From NCBI GenBank assembly GCA_942159475.1, contig OW804094.1, positions 134,154,755-134,218,754 on the forward strand: a DNA stretch of 64,000 bases, read 5' to 3'. Position 1 is the first letter of the stretch; the number at the start of each line of letters is the position of its first letter. This DNA is from Sthenelais limicola (taxonomy: Eukaryota > Annelida > Polychaeta > Phyllodocida > Sigalionidae). Positions 1 through 11,656 of the stretch are shown here, one piece after another. A model generated the notes under the pieces. It was not told the origin of the DNA. It ran no database searches and was given only the letters and a program-made list of their open reading frames with translations. The position numbers were made by a program, and so were the translations under genes.

Positions 1-132
1 ATATCGACTTAGTTGTTTTATTTTGGAATAGTATTTACAAAATGTAAGCGGGTTAGGCACAGTGATGGGATCACTTCGACAAGTTCTGTTTGGGGCGTTA
101 TTTGAATCTCTTGAATTCAGTATTGCGAAAAC

Positions 133-620
133 AGTCTAGGCTCAGATTTGAGGGAGTCCCTCCAAACTGAGGGAAGGCCTCTATACATAGATTTCATATG
201 ACGTCACCCAGTAGGCGGGGGTATCGCAGTGGCTACCATGTCTGGGGTCACTGCTCCGCTTGCCGTCTATGGCGGGGGTATCAAAACAAAGTTGATAAAA
301 CTCACAAGAGTAGATACTTGGGTAATTCTACACTAAAGGCAGATTATCTAACCTATCATGAAGATATTGTTGAGGAAGATGAAAATTAGTAAAGGTTAAA
401 ACAGCCAGAAAACGGTATTTTCAAGTATCGCAGCATACATAGGCATTTAACTTGACCCCAAACATGGCCAGGGCTGTGACGTCAGTGAAATCTATGTATA
501 GCTCCAAACTGCAAAATGCCATAATAATCTCATAAAGACGCCTACTCCCCGACCGGCAAGGCCACTAGCGCAGTAGGCGTCCAATTACTGACATACAACA
601 TTAATCTGTTATGAGGGATT
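133..620. repeat. Repeat family D, copy 1 (interrupted)
   Basis: About 200 bp of this stretch matches 22348-22556. Shared landmarks are the GGGAGTCCCT-like start, the TCCAAACTGCAAA block and a CGCCTACT...AGTAGGCG hairpin. This copy is split by a separate terminal-inverted-repeat element at 182-500. The family is unidentified and has no coding capacity. Confidence 0.7.
182..500. mobile_element. MITE with 15-bp perfect TIRs, inserted in repeat D
   Basis: The ends TATACATAGATTTCA and TGAAATCTATGTATA are exact reverse complements. Just inside each is a TGACGTCA palindrome (CRE/bZIP-type site). The outer TA is compatible with a TA target duplication, as in Tc1/mariner-derived MITEs. The uninterrupted copy of repeat D at 22 kb lacks this block, so it is an insertion. 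The short open frame inside it (198-389) is not a convincing gene. Confidence 0.75.
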
Positions 621-1176
621 GTGAATCTTGACTGATAAAAAATAGTTTTATGGTTAAATTTTATATCAATTATATCGATTAGTACCAGAGTGAACGACCT
701 CTGTGATAATTAATTTGCCAGACAGTGCCACAACAAACTATACACGGTCACAGGTCAATGACATTCGTATAGGTTGGAAATATTTTTCAAATACTTCCAA
801 TTAAGTATATTTTGATCTGTATATATGGGTGAAGTTGCCAGAAAATATTTTGTTTTAATGCTTGCAGCGAAATGCATTTTGTGAATAAAACTGTTCTCAC
901 CGGAACAGTGACTAAATTAGAAAATGCAATACTAAATATATCAAGAGATTCGAGACATCACCAAGTAATAAAGCGAGTCGTTCTAATCACAAGCATGTGC
1001 GCAGGCATATCATATTATGATAAACAGATCAATAATATATACGACAAACATAATTACATATCAGGAAAGGCTAAAAGTCTCAACCTGGGACCGTGTCCGA
1101 AAACCATGACAAACAAATCTAATTTACTGAGTCGAAATGTACATTCCATCTTCAACAATCCTCTTGGTACAGCCTA
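621..1176. other. Unassigned AT-rich DNA
   Basis: No supported gene. A degraded left end of MITE family C (ATATGGGTGAAGTTGCCAGA) lies at about 823-845. The open frame at 872-1177 has no recognisable domain. Confidence 0.4.
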
Positions 1177-1350
1177 ATTTGGGACATAAATACAGTAATT
1201 CGAACACAACCAAACATATTTGATTGAATCAACGCTATGCCAAATATACGTAGATGTACCCAGTTTTTATCATGTGTCAGCTTCATTTCACAGAATTTAC
1301 TGAATATGTAGGGCTGCCAATTGTACATTTCTTGGCGACCTGACCCATAT
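1177..1350. mobile_element. MITE family C, right part
   Basis: It ends with the family C terminus (CTGCCAATTGTACATTT...CTGACCCATAT). Internal GAATTTACTGAATATGTAG matches other copies. The left end is missing. Confidence 0.6.
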
Positions 1351-1411
1351 ACCGGTACGTGGTCAGAGTAATGGAATCTCGCCACGGCCGGGACATCATG
1401 ATATCTTGATT

Positions 1412-1838
1412 ATATGTGACCAGCCAAGCAGAAAGGGGACTCCAGGGCCAAATTTTCGAATTTTATTACAGATTCTGAATCTGCATGTCCTCCTGAGTCA
1501 ATAACCGAAAAAAATAGTTGAGAATTCCCAGAATTTGCCGAGATATGGGCTTTTTTTTTGTAAAGTTATGTCAGTTTTCAGTAGATGATCTCAAATAAGT
1601 TTGGGGAGTAACTCATTTTCCTGTGACACATCACATGTACAAAAAATAAATATTAAAAATAAAAAATAAATAAATGACAGGGATGTACATTACTAATGTA
1701 CACTAATTAGTAATTAGTAATTACTAATATTTAAACATTTGTGACAGTGACGTCATGAACATGTTGTGACTCCTAGCGGGAATACCAGGAACTATAACTC
1801 CCGCGGGAAGGTCCCTTTCTGCTTGGCGGGTCACATAT
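1412..1838. mobile_element. MITE-like element E, 427 bp with ~27-bp TIRs
   Basis: The left end reads ATATGTGACC-AGCCAAGCAG; the right end is its complement with one or two mismatches (CTGCTTGGCGGGTCACATAT). A TGACGTCA site lies at about 1749. A stretch at about 1555-1645, ending CTGTGACACATCACAT, resembles the right end of family A, so the element may contain an older family A remnant. No coding capacity. Confidence 0.65.
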
Positions 1839-1906
1839 GTTGTACATTTTTCTGATTTCTGGAAGAATTATTCTAAATTTCCGAAAATGGTGGTATACCC
1901 GTCACC

Positions 1907-2260
1907 CAATAGGGGACTTGCAAATCCGCTATTTTGAATCTTGATTCGCATGGAAATATGGGAGTCGTATGTCAGTGTAATAGCTATAGAAAACATGTTA
2001 TGTTCAGCTTGGAATGTTTAACTCATATATAAATTTTAGTCATGTCATTCATATATCCCCATAAAACAAGACTTTATCTTTCCCATCGTGCATTTGTTTT
2101 TTTTATAGATCATTTACACACAACCTATGATATTGGTGGAAAGCTCCTTGCAATTGTTTTTATCAAAATGTTGCTAAATATTTATGTCAGATTTGAAGTG
2201 AATCCGACCCAGCATGCACTGTAATAGACATGTGCAGTGAGACATGCAAATCCCCTATTG
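1907..2260 (+). mobile_element. MITE family B, near full length
   Basis: It begins CAATAGGGGACTTGCA and ends TGCAAATCCCCTATTG, giving terminal inverted repeats. The internal CCCAGCATGCACTGTAATAG block is shared with copies at 13.6, 23.3 and 38.8 kb. A 60-codon open frame inside it is incidental. Confidence 0.8.
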
Positions 2261-2884
2261 CATGAATGTAGCCTGCTCGACCCATGTGATATAAAAAGAA
2301 ATTTATGGTCTTCCAAGAAAGTTACGACCTATAACTTTGTAATTTAAGTGATATTTATGTCAAATTAGATCTGAGTGTCTTACGTATCGCGAGTAAAGGT
2401 TGCTTTGGATGCAAGGCAATTGTATGTGTTATATCATTATAATTGTTAGATATCCAGATAAATCAGGCTAAATACTGCTGTATAGAATTAATTGGACATG
2501 TTAATCTCCTGTTATATAATGTTGCCCTAGTCATTATCGCTTATTGCACTTGCCAATCATAAACTGAGAATAGCAATGTATGTTGTGAGCTTATTGAAAT
2601 AAAAAAGATAAACAAACGCACCAAGTAAATATGTTTTTGAAAAATTATTACAAACAGGATAATTGTGGTCATATATACATGATTGTCATGTTAAAACCAT
2701 GACGTGCTTCCTGATAGACAGGAGATGATGTAGTTCATACTCCAAGCGGCGAACATATGAACTACGGCCTGAGGTGATCATTACATATCAAGGCTTTATA
2801 ACGGCACACTACACTTTCTCCCAGCGGCGGATTTAATTTGGGAGTAACTTCTACTGGTTTCATGTCAAGTACAGATCCTATAGT
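2261..2884. other. Unassigned non-coding DNA
   Basis: No open frame, TIR pair or tandem array is recognisable here. Confidence 0.4.
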
Positions 2885-3135
2885 TATATGGGTCAAATGT
2901 TCAGAAGATGTACAATTGACAGCTCTACCCATTTAGGAAATTCTGCTAAATTAGGCTAGAAAATGATGAATACCGGGTACATCTGAGTATATTTGGTATC
3001 GCATTGATTTAAAGTATCTGTTTTGTTATGTAAAACTGCATTTTGAAGCTCATTTCTGTCTTAAATATGGGTTATTTGAGAGGATTGGTGAACGTGAATT
3101 GTAATTTGTACATTTTCTGAAAATCTGACCCATAT
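2885..3135 (-). mobile_element. MITE family C, full length
   Basis: The ends are ATATGGGTCAAATGTTCAGA and TTTCTGAAAATCTGACCCAT(AT), which are complementary. At 251 bp it is one of the best-preserved copies. Strand is given relative to the copy at 25.8 kb. Confidence 0.8.
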
Positions 3136-3720
3136 AGAGAGTGACCTCACAATGTTCATAATGTATAACGATATGAACGAGAACATTAATTCTATATGTA
3201 TGTAACTCGTGATTTTGAAATATTATTTATTTTAAAAAGGACCAAATTCGTCCGTTTCAGATTTAGAGGAGCTCCATCGAACAGTATTAATTACAAAAGA
3301 AATGTAATCAATCTGCCATCATCAGTTACTGCAAGGCTAGCTATTTGGTGAAAACAACTCAAATGTAGTTTATTCTATTATTTGATTGCATTCTATTGTT
3401 TGCTATGTGTAAACAATAATCACTATTTAGAGGTAGAAGGTCCTGTCGGAAGAACTGTCCCTGACAGAAACGAGAGACCTATTTTCATATAGACCTTATG
3501 TACATCGAAATGTAAATTAAGTTTTAATATATACAATATAAGATTTCTCCTTTAAAAATGGATTAGCTTATTGTAACACCTAGTTATTAGTTTAAACACG
3601 AAAGTTGTATACAAAGGAATCTAACGTATAACAAAAGGACAATAAATAGATAAAAATAATAAATTCGTATCGAAAGATGGGACTTCAAACTAAATCTGTT
3701 GTTTCCATTTTTTTCTTGAT
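3136..3720. other. Unassigned non-coding DNA
   Basis: Nothing recognised beyond AT-rich sequence between two MITE copies. Confidence 0.4.
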
Positions 3721-3999
3721 TTTCAATCTAGATTCGAATGGAATTATGGGACTAATGGTACAACATAAACTCTGTAGAAAACATGCCATCTTCAGCATTG
3801 AATATTAATCAATGCTTTAATGTCAGTACCCACCTTTCCCATATTGCATTTGGTTAACATAGATCATGATATTGGTGAAAATATTCTTGCAATTTTCGAT
3901 AAAAAAGTTGCCAAATATTTTGATGACAGATTTCATCCGAATCCATCCCAGGATGCACTGTAACAGACATGCACAGAGGCACATGCAAATGCCCTATTC
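3721..3999 (+). mobile_element. MITE family B, left-truncated
   Basis: Matches family B from GATTCGAATGGAATTATGGG through GGACTAATGGTACA to ACATGCAAATGCCCTATT. The outer left TIR is missing. Confidence 0.7.
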
Positions 4000-5894
4000 A
4001 CATTTGACGGTACTTGATGGTTGAAAACCGACTACAGCAAGTACACGTAAACCTAACCCGATTTTTAATCAATGGCGAAACAATATTCATGATTTACCTT
4101 AATTCACTATCTACAGTCCGCATCCTGAAGTAATATAAATAATCGTAGGAATAGCATATCGCTCATCTGTGTCAGGCTAAGTTCAATGTCGCTTCTGATT
4201 TGATTTTGCTATTAAATTAGCGCAAATAAAAAAGAAATACAAAATCTGATGATACATTTACACACTTTCAACCTATCACGTACACACTTTCAACCTATCA
4301 CGAAGCTCCTCTCTGGATAGTTACTGTTTTAAGTGTGAAACTTCTGACATTTATATACCAGTTTTCTTCAATATACTTAATATTTTTCTGTTTCAGTCTA
4401 ATTCAGAAGAATTTACTGAATGTTGTCGATTGCAAAGTTCTTACGCTCTTAAACCCATATATCGCGGCTATCATTATGTTTATGCGAAAAATAAATCCCC
4501 ATATCACAATCCCTTCTGGGGATTTAATCTAACTCCTTTGTCCTCTCTTTGACATCTCATTTGGATATTTTCTCCTCTTCAAAAAAATAACAAGGATGAG
4601 AAAACGCAAGCCTCAGTCCACTAGCCTCTCTCCTGGGACTGTATGTGTTGCTGCCAGACGATTTCAGTCTAATAGATCTGGTTCCCCGATCAAATAAGGG
4701 CCAGCCAGTGTAATGCAGACTGATAGACCCCCAGGATTAATTTGTTTTCCCAGAGTTTATTCAAGAGAAAGGGTATTAGTGTCAGCCTTTCTTTCATTTA
4801 CCACAGCTTAACTTACTTAGAAGGTAACCTAGGGAGTAATGGTATGCCTTTTTGCTGGTAACTTTGTCACAGATGTCAAGATGTAACGAACGCCCATTGT
4901 TAACTTATAGGCACTGACTGGATCATGGGCTTCATCTTCATTGATGTTTGATATCTGTATTTATATAAAGGGTTTCAGATGCTTACTTAAACAACTATTA
5001 TACAATTTATCATCGTTTTTTCGTCGCCGTAGCCTTTGTAGATATCTTCTATGTGTATGTTAAATGTGCTTTCTGGGGTTTTCTCCCACCAGCATTCTCC
5101 CCGCCACTAATTCGACAGTCCATAATTAGCAGTTCCGTCAATCATATCGATAAATAAAACCAATTCGATAAAGTGGGTGTGATAAAAATTCGAATTGTTT
5201 AACTTTAATGACGATTCAAAAGCAAACATTTGTGGCATGATCTGAAGTAGACAACCCATTTCATGCATTTAACTCACCCACTAATAGGATTTTATTTCAA
5301 TATTCTTTTATGCAAGGGGCATATGTAATAAATAGTGAATGAAACTCGGCAAGAGTAATTGAATATTGTATTGGACTCAATTGCTGCGCAATCTCTGCCA
5401 AAAAATATGTAATTACTATAGCACCTCGATCTTCTCTATATAGCATGTAGGTATTCCCGAATTATACATGACCACAGATACGTGTACATGTCTCTTTCGA
5501 CGATTTATGCTTATGAATGTACTGAATCACATTCTCCCACCGTTTTTCATTTTAATATAAGCAACAAAAAAAGAATGAATAAATTCGTAATAAACAGGTA
5601 TACCATGTCATAAGCACATGTGCCCTACATGACATATCCATTACAAGGTGTTTGCTCTATGAATAACAGATCCTCTCTAGTACCAAGTCGTCACTATCCC
5701 TGTCAAATTGGGCTGAGGACATATCCGTCTAACAGGGTTCTAACAGCGTTTATAAGTTATAAAGTAATGGATGATTAATGACTAATTAATGTTGATCAAC
5801 AAGTTATCCAGGGGCAAGGCCTTTAAACAGACTATTACAAAAAATGAGTTATAAGGATACTATCAATGGACATATAAGGTGTGATGAGACTTTC
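4000..5894. other. Unassigned DNA with a 22-bp duplication
   Basis: No supported gene. A 22-bp unit beginning TACACACTTTCAACC is repeated exactly in tandem at 4259-4302. About 4350-4450 weakly resembles the inner part of family C. The rest is AT-rich with no recognisable feature. Confidence 0.4.
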
Positions 5895-5959
5895 CAATAG
5901 GGGATTTGCATAGCCGCCATTTTGAATCTAGATTCACATGGAATCATGGGACTAATGGT
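5895..5959 (+). mobile_element. MITE family B, left half (split by insertion)
   Basis: Begins CAATAGGGGATTTGCATAG and runs to GGACTAATGGT, then family B similarity stops abruptly. The continuation expected in an intact copy (GTACAGTATAAAATC) appears at 12083 in the same orientation. The two halves therefore bracket a 6.1-kb insertion. Confidence 0.75.
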
Positions 5960-6222
5960 TAACCCTCTTTTAAAACGGCATTGGAGATTGAGGTCAACCT
6001 CGGTGATCTAGGCCTCGTTTTGGTAGCAGGCTTTGCCCAAGACTCACACAGTTGAGATCTCACACTGTAATTTTTGTTATTCTTCTTATGAAAGTTATTG
6101 ATACTGTAATGGGTAACCATATGCAGTGATATGCAGGATCTAATATTTCTTTTCTTTCCTCCATTCTCTCCTTCTAACTGTTTCTAACTCCTTTCCCACT
6201 CAGCTGTTTCCACCATAGCCCC

Positions 6223-7140
6223 ATGTGTTTAGGTGCAAGACCCATTGGCTGTCTTGCATACCAAGGCCCATATGCGTGGCCAAGTAACTTGTTTCCCTGT
6301 CGATTCTCAATGAAGAAAGTCGAGTTTGATTCGGTTGAGCACTGCTTCGTATATAACAAAGCCATGAAAAATGGACACTTTCAGGTGGCTAGACGTGTGC
6401 TTAAAATGCGGGACCCCTTTGAAATTAAAGATGCTGGGTCGAAACTTGAAACTGACAATGACTGGAAGAAAAATTATGAGGCCTATATGAAGGCTATAAT
6501 CCGCACAAAGTTCGAGTCAAGTTATGAACTGCGTCGCCTACTCTTAGCAACAAACGATATCACCTTAGTGGAAGCTACCGCTGACTGTCGCTGGGGCTGC
6601 GGCTGTTATCTTGGCTCACCGCATCTCAAGTGTCGTACCTGGCAGGGTGATAACAGACAAGGGAAGATACTGATGACAATCAGAGAAGAGCTCAGAGAGA
6701 GGTTCAAACATGAGTTGGTCGACATAAACCCCATATCACCGCCACCTGCACCCATTACTCCATCAAAATTAACACCAAAGTCCAAAGATAAGCTGAAAAT
6801 CAAATACTTCGATAAGTACCCCTCCGAAGAAGAGAATAAGTTACAAGAAAGGGCGAACACAAGTTCTCGTAAAACATCCATTGAAAGCTCTGAAGATGAG
6901 AGTGGAGAGGATGAAATGGAGCTATCAATATCCAAGACCTTAATCGAAAACGTCGCTGAAAATGGGCCTACCCCATTTGACCGCTCAGCCAGCACTCCGA
7001 GAGAACCAAGGGCACCGCCCTCAGGAAATGTGAGATCTAGACGGGGGCGCATGAACACTTCAGCAGCAAGACTTGCCCTTGATTTATCTATGACCGACTT
7101 CCAACAAACAAGACAACGCTTGCAGATGAAAAAGAAATGA
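6223..7140 (+). CDS. NADAR-domain protein (YbiA-like), candidate ORF1 of a retrotransposon
   Basis: This is an intact 305-residue frame from ATG. Residues 13-157 fit the NADAR/YbiA family: SNLFP with N22, FDSVEH with E39, W81, TKF at 95-97, E117, RWGCG at 123-127, and WQGDNRQGKILM at 140-151. Family members act on ADP-ribosyl adducts; those paired with DarT remove ADP-ribose from guanine in DNA, and YbiA acts as an N-glycosidase. Residues about 170-305 form a low-complexity tail: proline-rich, then acidic-serine (about 218-235), then basic (RSRRGR), as in a nucleic-acid-binding tail. A CAG acceptor-like site lies just upstream at 6203, so a spliced host exon is possible. The domain call is good; its role in a transposon is inferred from position. 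Confidence 0.75.
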   Translation: MCLGARPIGCLAYQGPYAWPSNLFPCRFSMKKVEFDSVEHCFVYNKAMKNGHFQVARRVLKMRDPFEIKDAGSKLETDNDWKKNYEAYMKAIIRTKFESSYELRRLLLATNDITLVEATADCRWGCGCYLGSPHLKCRTWQGDNRQGKILMTIREELRERFKHELVDINPISPPPAPITPSKLTPKSKDKLKIKYFDKYPSEEENKLQERANTSSRKTSIESSEDESGEDEMELSISKTLIENVAENGPTPFDRSASTPREPRAPPSGNVRSRRGRMNTSAARLALDLSMTDFQQTRQRLQMKKK

Positions 7141-8183
7141 CTCTCGTGCCCAAGCGAATAAAGGGTGGAGATACACTCAGTATATATGAGTTTCCATCTG
7201 GTAATGAATGGTCTATTGAAATGGTTTAGCATAATTGACTGAACACTGTTCATTCTTTGTCTAACATGTATGTGCCCACTTAGTGTTCTGCGTAGTTCGC
7301 ATATGACATTGTATCTCGCGCTGTCGACAGGAGTATCAATTTATAGGAGCTCCATCCAGGAATAAGTAATCAATGAATTGGTTTAACATAAGGTTTAAAA
7401 CTTCGATCTATCTCTATCCTAGTTATGCCTGGGCCCTTTTTTAGCGACCTGTGTAACTTTAGAGCTTAAGAGACATTATGAAACCCTACCGATCGTCCTA
7501 TCTTAAGTTGAGCCGTGAAGCCACGTGCTAATGTTTTTGTTTACTCAAAAAGGAAAACAAGTTCAGTGTTGGTGTATGGTAATCCCCGCAGCAAATGGTA
7601 GTCAAGCTGTGCATTTGTAAATAGGATAATGTACAAACTTAACCAGGTTTGACATTCATTGCTAAGATATTTTTCTTTTGCGGTAGTAGGTAACATAAAC
7701 TTTTATCGCAAGCGGGACTGTAAAAAAAATCGAAGTTTCTTGAGTGAGGTTGGCATGTATATTTGATGCGGACTAATGTAAATGAAATGGCCGACATCGG
7801 AGCACAGAGCGTGTCACGTACCATCGGGTCGACATGGTTTGGTATAAGGTATGTGAATCATTTCTTGGACTTGTGTTACACTGAGGGAATTTGTTTACCC
7901 TGTTCGCCCATGTTTGATGATTGTCTGTTCTTAATGTATGTTTGGCATGTATGTATGAGTTCAAATATAACTAGATAGATATATGCCGGTGCAGCATGCT
8001 AGCACATGAAACACCGCACGTTACTGACCCGTAGAAGGGACGTTTCTATTTTATATATGCCCAACTGTATTGTCTTATTTGTCTGCCCTTGCAAATATAA
8101 CAACTGTATCTGCATGCGTGAAAAGGCTCGCGTTCATAAAGTTTGTCATGTAAAGAACTCAGTGCAATGTGTAGAGGAACGAA
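7141..8183. other. 1-kb inter-ORF region of the insertion
   Basis: No long frame joins the NADAR ORF to the EN-RT ORF. An AATAAA lies just after the NADAR stop (about 7158), so the two ORFs may be separately expressed. Short frames at 7763-7978 and 8006-8197 lack recognisable domains. The spacer is long for a two-ORF LINE. Confidence 0.45.
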
Positions 8184-11078
8184 ATGGCATTGGTTGAGCT
8201 GAATGATGTAATTGATGAGAAGGGACTAGTTGTCATGTCTTTGAACATTAGATCCCTTCAAAACAAAGTACTAGAGGTCAATGATAGACTATTACGAGGT
8301 AATTTAAACATCTTAGCCCTTCAAGAAACCTGGCTAGGTACATCTGACAATGATCAACAGATACTTGTAAATCCAAGATTTAATTTGTTCAGACTAGATA
8401 GAGGCTCGACAGAAATTGGTGAAAACAAAAAAGGTGGTGGCCTTTGCTGTTTCATAAATGGGAGTTTCAATGTCGACCCTTGGATTTTTGGTGAGCAGAA
8501 TGTCTCAAACAAGGACATTGAGATGCAAATTTTGCAAATTAAACCGGGTTCCAGAAAAAAAATAATTCTATTTAATTGTTACCGTCCGCCAACAGGGGTG
8601 AAACAAGTGTTTATTGAAACCCTGTATGAAACAATCACACTTATCAGGACTAAAAGTAGAAGCTGTAGTATTGTAGTCTGCGGGGATATAAATATCAATC
8701 TGCTAGATACTAGATCAGAACCTTATAGAGAACTGTTATATAAGTTGGGTGAGCTCTCTCTAAAACAACTGATAAGAACCCCTACGAGAGTTAGTTTACG
8801 TTCAGAATCACTTCTGGATATCATAGCTTCTGACCATGAGCATACAAAAAAGGCTGGAGTAGTAAACGTAAACATATCGGATCATTATGCAACATTCATG
8901 ATCATAAAAAAATGTAAAGGGACAATGGAAAAATGTGTTAGGACAGCTAGAAGATACCATCTTATAGACTGGCAGGATTTTGAACAGTACTTGATGGATG
9001 TTAGAATAGACGCCCCCACTATACCAGACGGGGAAACCTCCACAGAGGTTATATGGGAAAAAATGAAAGTAAATTTAAAATATTACTTGGATAAGACATG
9101 CCCTGTAGAGGAAATCAAGGTAATACATAGAGGTAAAATGACACTTGACATTGATACTCTTAATGCTATAAGAAATAGGGATAGGTTATTTAAAATCGCT
9201 AAGACCACAAAGAATGATCAGGACTGGGCAAATGCCAGTCGTAGTAGGAGGGTCGCTGCACGTCTGGTCAGAAATGCGAAGAGAGGGTACATAATGAATG
9301 CCCTAAATAACTGTGAAAATAACAGTAAAAAGTTTTGGAGACATGTTAATGATCTTGTCGGTAAGAAGAAGACCACACTTCCAAGTAGTTTTGTGCACGA
9401 AGGTAAGACTATATCAAACACCGAAGCAAGTAATGTACTAAATGGCATTTTTGAAAGAATGGGTCACTGTGGTATTACTCAAGGCGGTAACTATGAAAAA
9501 TACCTTGATAACCGGGTGCAAAATGTTTTATCAACTCGTATAAATATCACATTGTCAGCTGTTGAAAAAATGATAGATGGTATTGATAAAAGCAAAGGAA
9601 GTGGGTTATCTTGGGTAAACAGTGAAGTGTTAAAATTCTATTTCAAAAAGAATTTACCTGACATCACTAGACTACTAAACCTTTGTGTCAGAACAAGTAC
9701 AATACCTCAGGAATGGAAGGAATTTGTAGTTTCCCCAATTCCAAAATCTGGCAACCCGCGGTTACTTACCAATTTACGCCCGATAGCCCTAGTGCCCCTC
9801 CCCTCGAAACTACTGGAAAACTTTGTATGTGAGTCCCTGAAGTATCATATGGAAAGTAACCATCTGTTCACAGATACTCAGGGGGGGTTTAGGAAGAACT
9901 ACTCCACAAATAGGTCAGTTTTTGAATTTATGGACCCCATTATCAAAAGCATCGATAACGGACACTTAAGTGTAGCTACATACTATGACGTCGCGAAAGC
10001 GTTTAATTGCTTGGACCACAATATACTGAAAAAGAAACTGGAATTTTATCAAATAAATCCCTTGATAGTGAAATTAATAGATAACTATCTGTCAAACCGG
10101 AAACAACGAACTAAAATAAATAATTGTGTCTCAGATTCACTAACCATTGATATGGGGGTACCGCAAGGTAGTGTCATTGGACCGCTAATGTTTATCATAT
10201 ATGTAAACGACCTACCGAATGTCATAAAAAGAGTTAACCATGTTGTAACATCAAAAATCAGTATTTATGCTGATGATACGGCAATCAGCGTCACAGGTGC
10301 AAATCTAAATGAATGTTTAGAAGTCTCACAACAGATTAGTAATGAAATCTCGATGTGGATGAAATATAATAAGCTGCTGTTAAACGCTGGTAAATGTCAG
10401 ATACAAATACTTGGTGGCAGAAATGCCTTGAAAAAAGTGAAATTCAAAGAATTAGGTCCTGTTTACGTGGATGGCAAAGCAGTAAGTATGGCTAAATCAG
10501 TGAACTACCTGGGCTATACCATCGACCCAGTGCTAACCCTAAATCAGCACTTCGAAAAAATGAAGAACAAACTTCAGTTTAGAGTAAATCAGCTGGCTAG
10601 GATTAGGCATTTTATCACAACTCATTTGGCCACCTTAATACTAAAGGTGCATATACTCTCACTAGCTGAATATGGTCTACCATTTCAAAATTTAGCTAAT
10701 AGGGGGACTATAAATAAGGTACAAAGTGTTGTAAATCAAGGGGTCAGACTGGTGTTTATTGGACAGGATCTTACCACTAATGAAATGCAAGATCGTTTAA
10801 ATATAAAAAATATAATAAGAAGAAGCCACATTGCATTAATAGGGCTAATGTGGAACTTTTCTAAGATCCCAAGATATGTACAAGACATGCCAAGAGACAC
10901 TAGACTGGCTACTGGAATAATTCTAAAAGTACCGGTTCCCCGACGAGAAAAGTTAAGAAAGTCTCCGCACATGTTAGGCCCTCTAATGTGGAATGGGCTG
11001 CCAGCTATACAAAAGGCAAAGAACTGGCCAAATTTAAAAGGCTTTCTTAAAACAAATGAGGATTGGATACTTAACTAA
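8184..11078 (+). CDS. LINE ORF2: apurinic-type endonuclease + reverse transcriptase
   Basis: This intact 964-residue frame starts at ATG. The EEP endonuclease spans about 15-240: N21 (SLNIRS), E48 (LQETW), CYRPP, D168/N170 (GDIN) and D233-H234 (SDHY). The RT spans about 470-760: LRPIALVP, motif A D602 (YYDVAKAFN), motif B GVPQGSVIGP and motif C YADD at 695-698. All catalytic residues I can identify are present. The C-terminus has the MLGPLMWNGLP block typical of CR1/Jockey-group LINEs; there is no RNase H and no C-terminal zinc knuckle. It would nick target DNA and copy its own RNA by target-primed reverse transcription. An intact frame suggests a recent, possibly active copy. The clade call (CR1/Jockey group) is from overall look only. 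Confidence 0.92.
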   Translation: MALVELNDVIDEKGLVVMSLNIRSLQNKVLEVNDRLLRGNLNILALQETWLGTSDNDQQILVNPRFNLFRLDRGSTEIGENKKGGGLCCFINGSFNVDPWIFGEQNVSNKDIEMQILQIKPGSRKKIILFNCYRPPTGVKQVFIETLYETITLIRTKSRSCSIVVCGDININLLDTRSEPYRELLYKLGELSLKQLIRTPTRVSLRSESLLDIIASDHEHTKKAGVVNVNISDHYATFMIIKKCKGTMEKCVRTARRYHLIDWQDFEQYLMDVRIDAPTIPDGETSTEVIWEKMKVNLKYYLDKTCPVEEIKVIHRGKMTLDIDTLNAIRNRDRLFKIAKTTKNDQDWANASRSRRVAARLVRNAKRGYIMNALNNCENNSKKFWRHVNDLVGKKKTTLPSSFVHEGKTISNTEASNVLNGIFERMGHCGITQGGNYEKYLDNRVQNVLSTRINITLSAVEKMIDGIDKSKGSGLSWVNSEVLKFYFKKNLPDITRLLNLCVRTSTIPQEWKEFVVSPIPKSGNPRLLTNLRPIALVPLPSKLLENFVCESLKYHMESNHLFTDTQGGFRKNYSTNRSVFEFMDPIIKSIDNGHLSVATYYDVAKAFNCLDHNILKKKLEFYQINPLIVKLIDNYLSNRKQRTKINNCVSDSLTIDMGVPQGSVIGPLMFIIYVNDLPNVIKRVNHVVTSKISIYADDTAISVTGANLNECLEVSQQISNEISMWMKYNKLLLNAGKCQIQILGGRNALKKVKFKELGPVYVDGKAVSMAKSVNYLGYTIDPVLTLNQHFEKMKNKLQFRVNQLARIRHFITTHLATLILKVHILSLAEYGLPFQNLANRGTINKVQSVVNQGVRLVFIGQDLTTNEMQDRLNIKNIIRRSHIALIGLMWNFSKIPRYVQDMPRDTRLATGIILKVPVPRREKLRKSPHMLGPLMWNGLPAIQKAKNWPNLKGFLKTNEDWILN

Positions 11079-11656
11079 AAACCATGTCTTTGTAATTTCA
11101 TATATAACTCTTCACACCCTGTCTTCCGATGTAAGGATTTGTCCCTCGTCGCTATGGATGGGTAAATGTGGGTTTATTTTCGAGATACTAGACAAAATGG
11201 TGTAATGAGTGAACTTATCTGGAAATGGTGCATAAGAAGTAGACCTATGTGTTTTTACCTACGCAGACTGTATTATTATGTATTTTAGACTATGTGTCAG
11301 GGCATCAAAAATCACAAAAAAAGGGGTTGCATGATATTTTTCTATAATTCATGAGAAAGTAAGTGTGGGGAGGGATGGCAGTTGAATCGCTGTCATTGGA
11401 TGACCAATGCATCTGCTATCTCTCCTTCGCTAAAGAAGACACCAGGATGGAGTTGTCTGATTTATATTAGTAATGTATGAAATCGTAGTATAGAAACTGT
11501 ATAAAGCCTTAATGGTGTAAATTGGTAAAAGAAGTAAAAGATTAAGTTTGAAAGTTAGTTATAAATGATAATAGTATATGGGATTGAAATTTTTGTCGGC
11601 GATTGAAATGTATCACATCATGTGAAATCTTGTCGAATAAACATTTTTAAAAAAAA
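11079..11656 (+). other. LINE 3' UTR with poly(A) signal and A-rich end
   Basis: Non-coding sequence follows the ORF2 stop. GAATAAACATTTTT is followed directly by a run of A at about 11648-11656, as expected of a polyadenylated LINE RNA. No matching duplication of the following TTACGTCATGTCATACC was seen upstream in the insertion. Confidence 0.6.

Noticed and set aside
6606..7253. 215-codon minus-strand frame
   Set aside because: It lies antisense to the NADAR ORF, which has clear family motifs; this frame has none.
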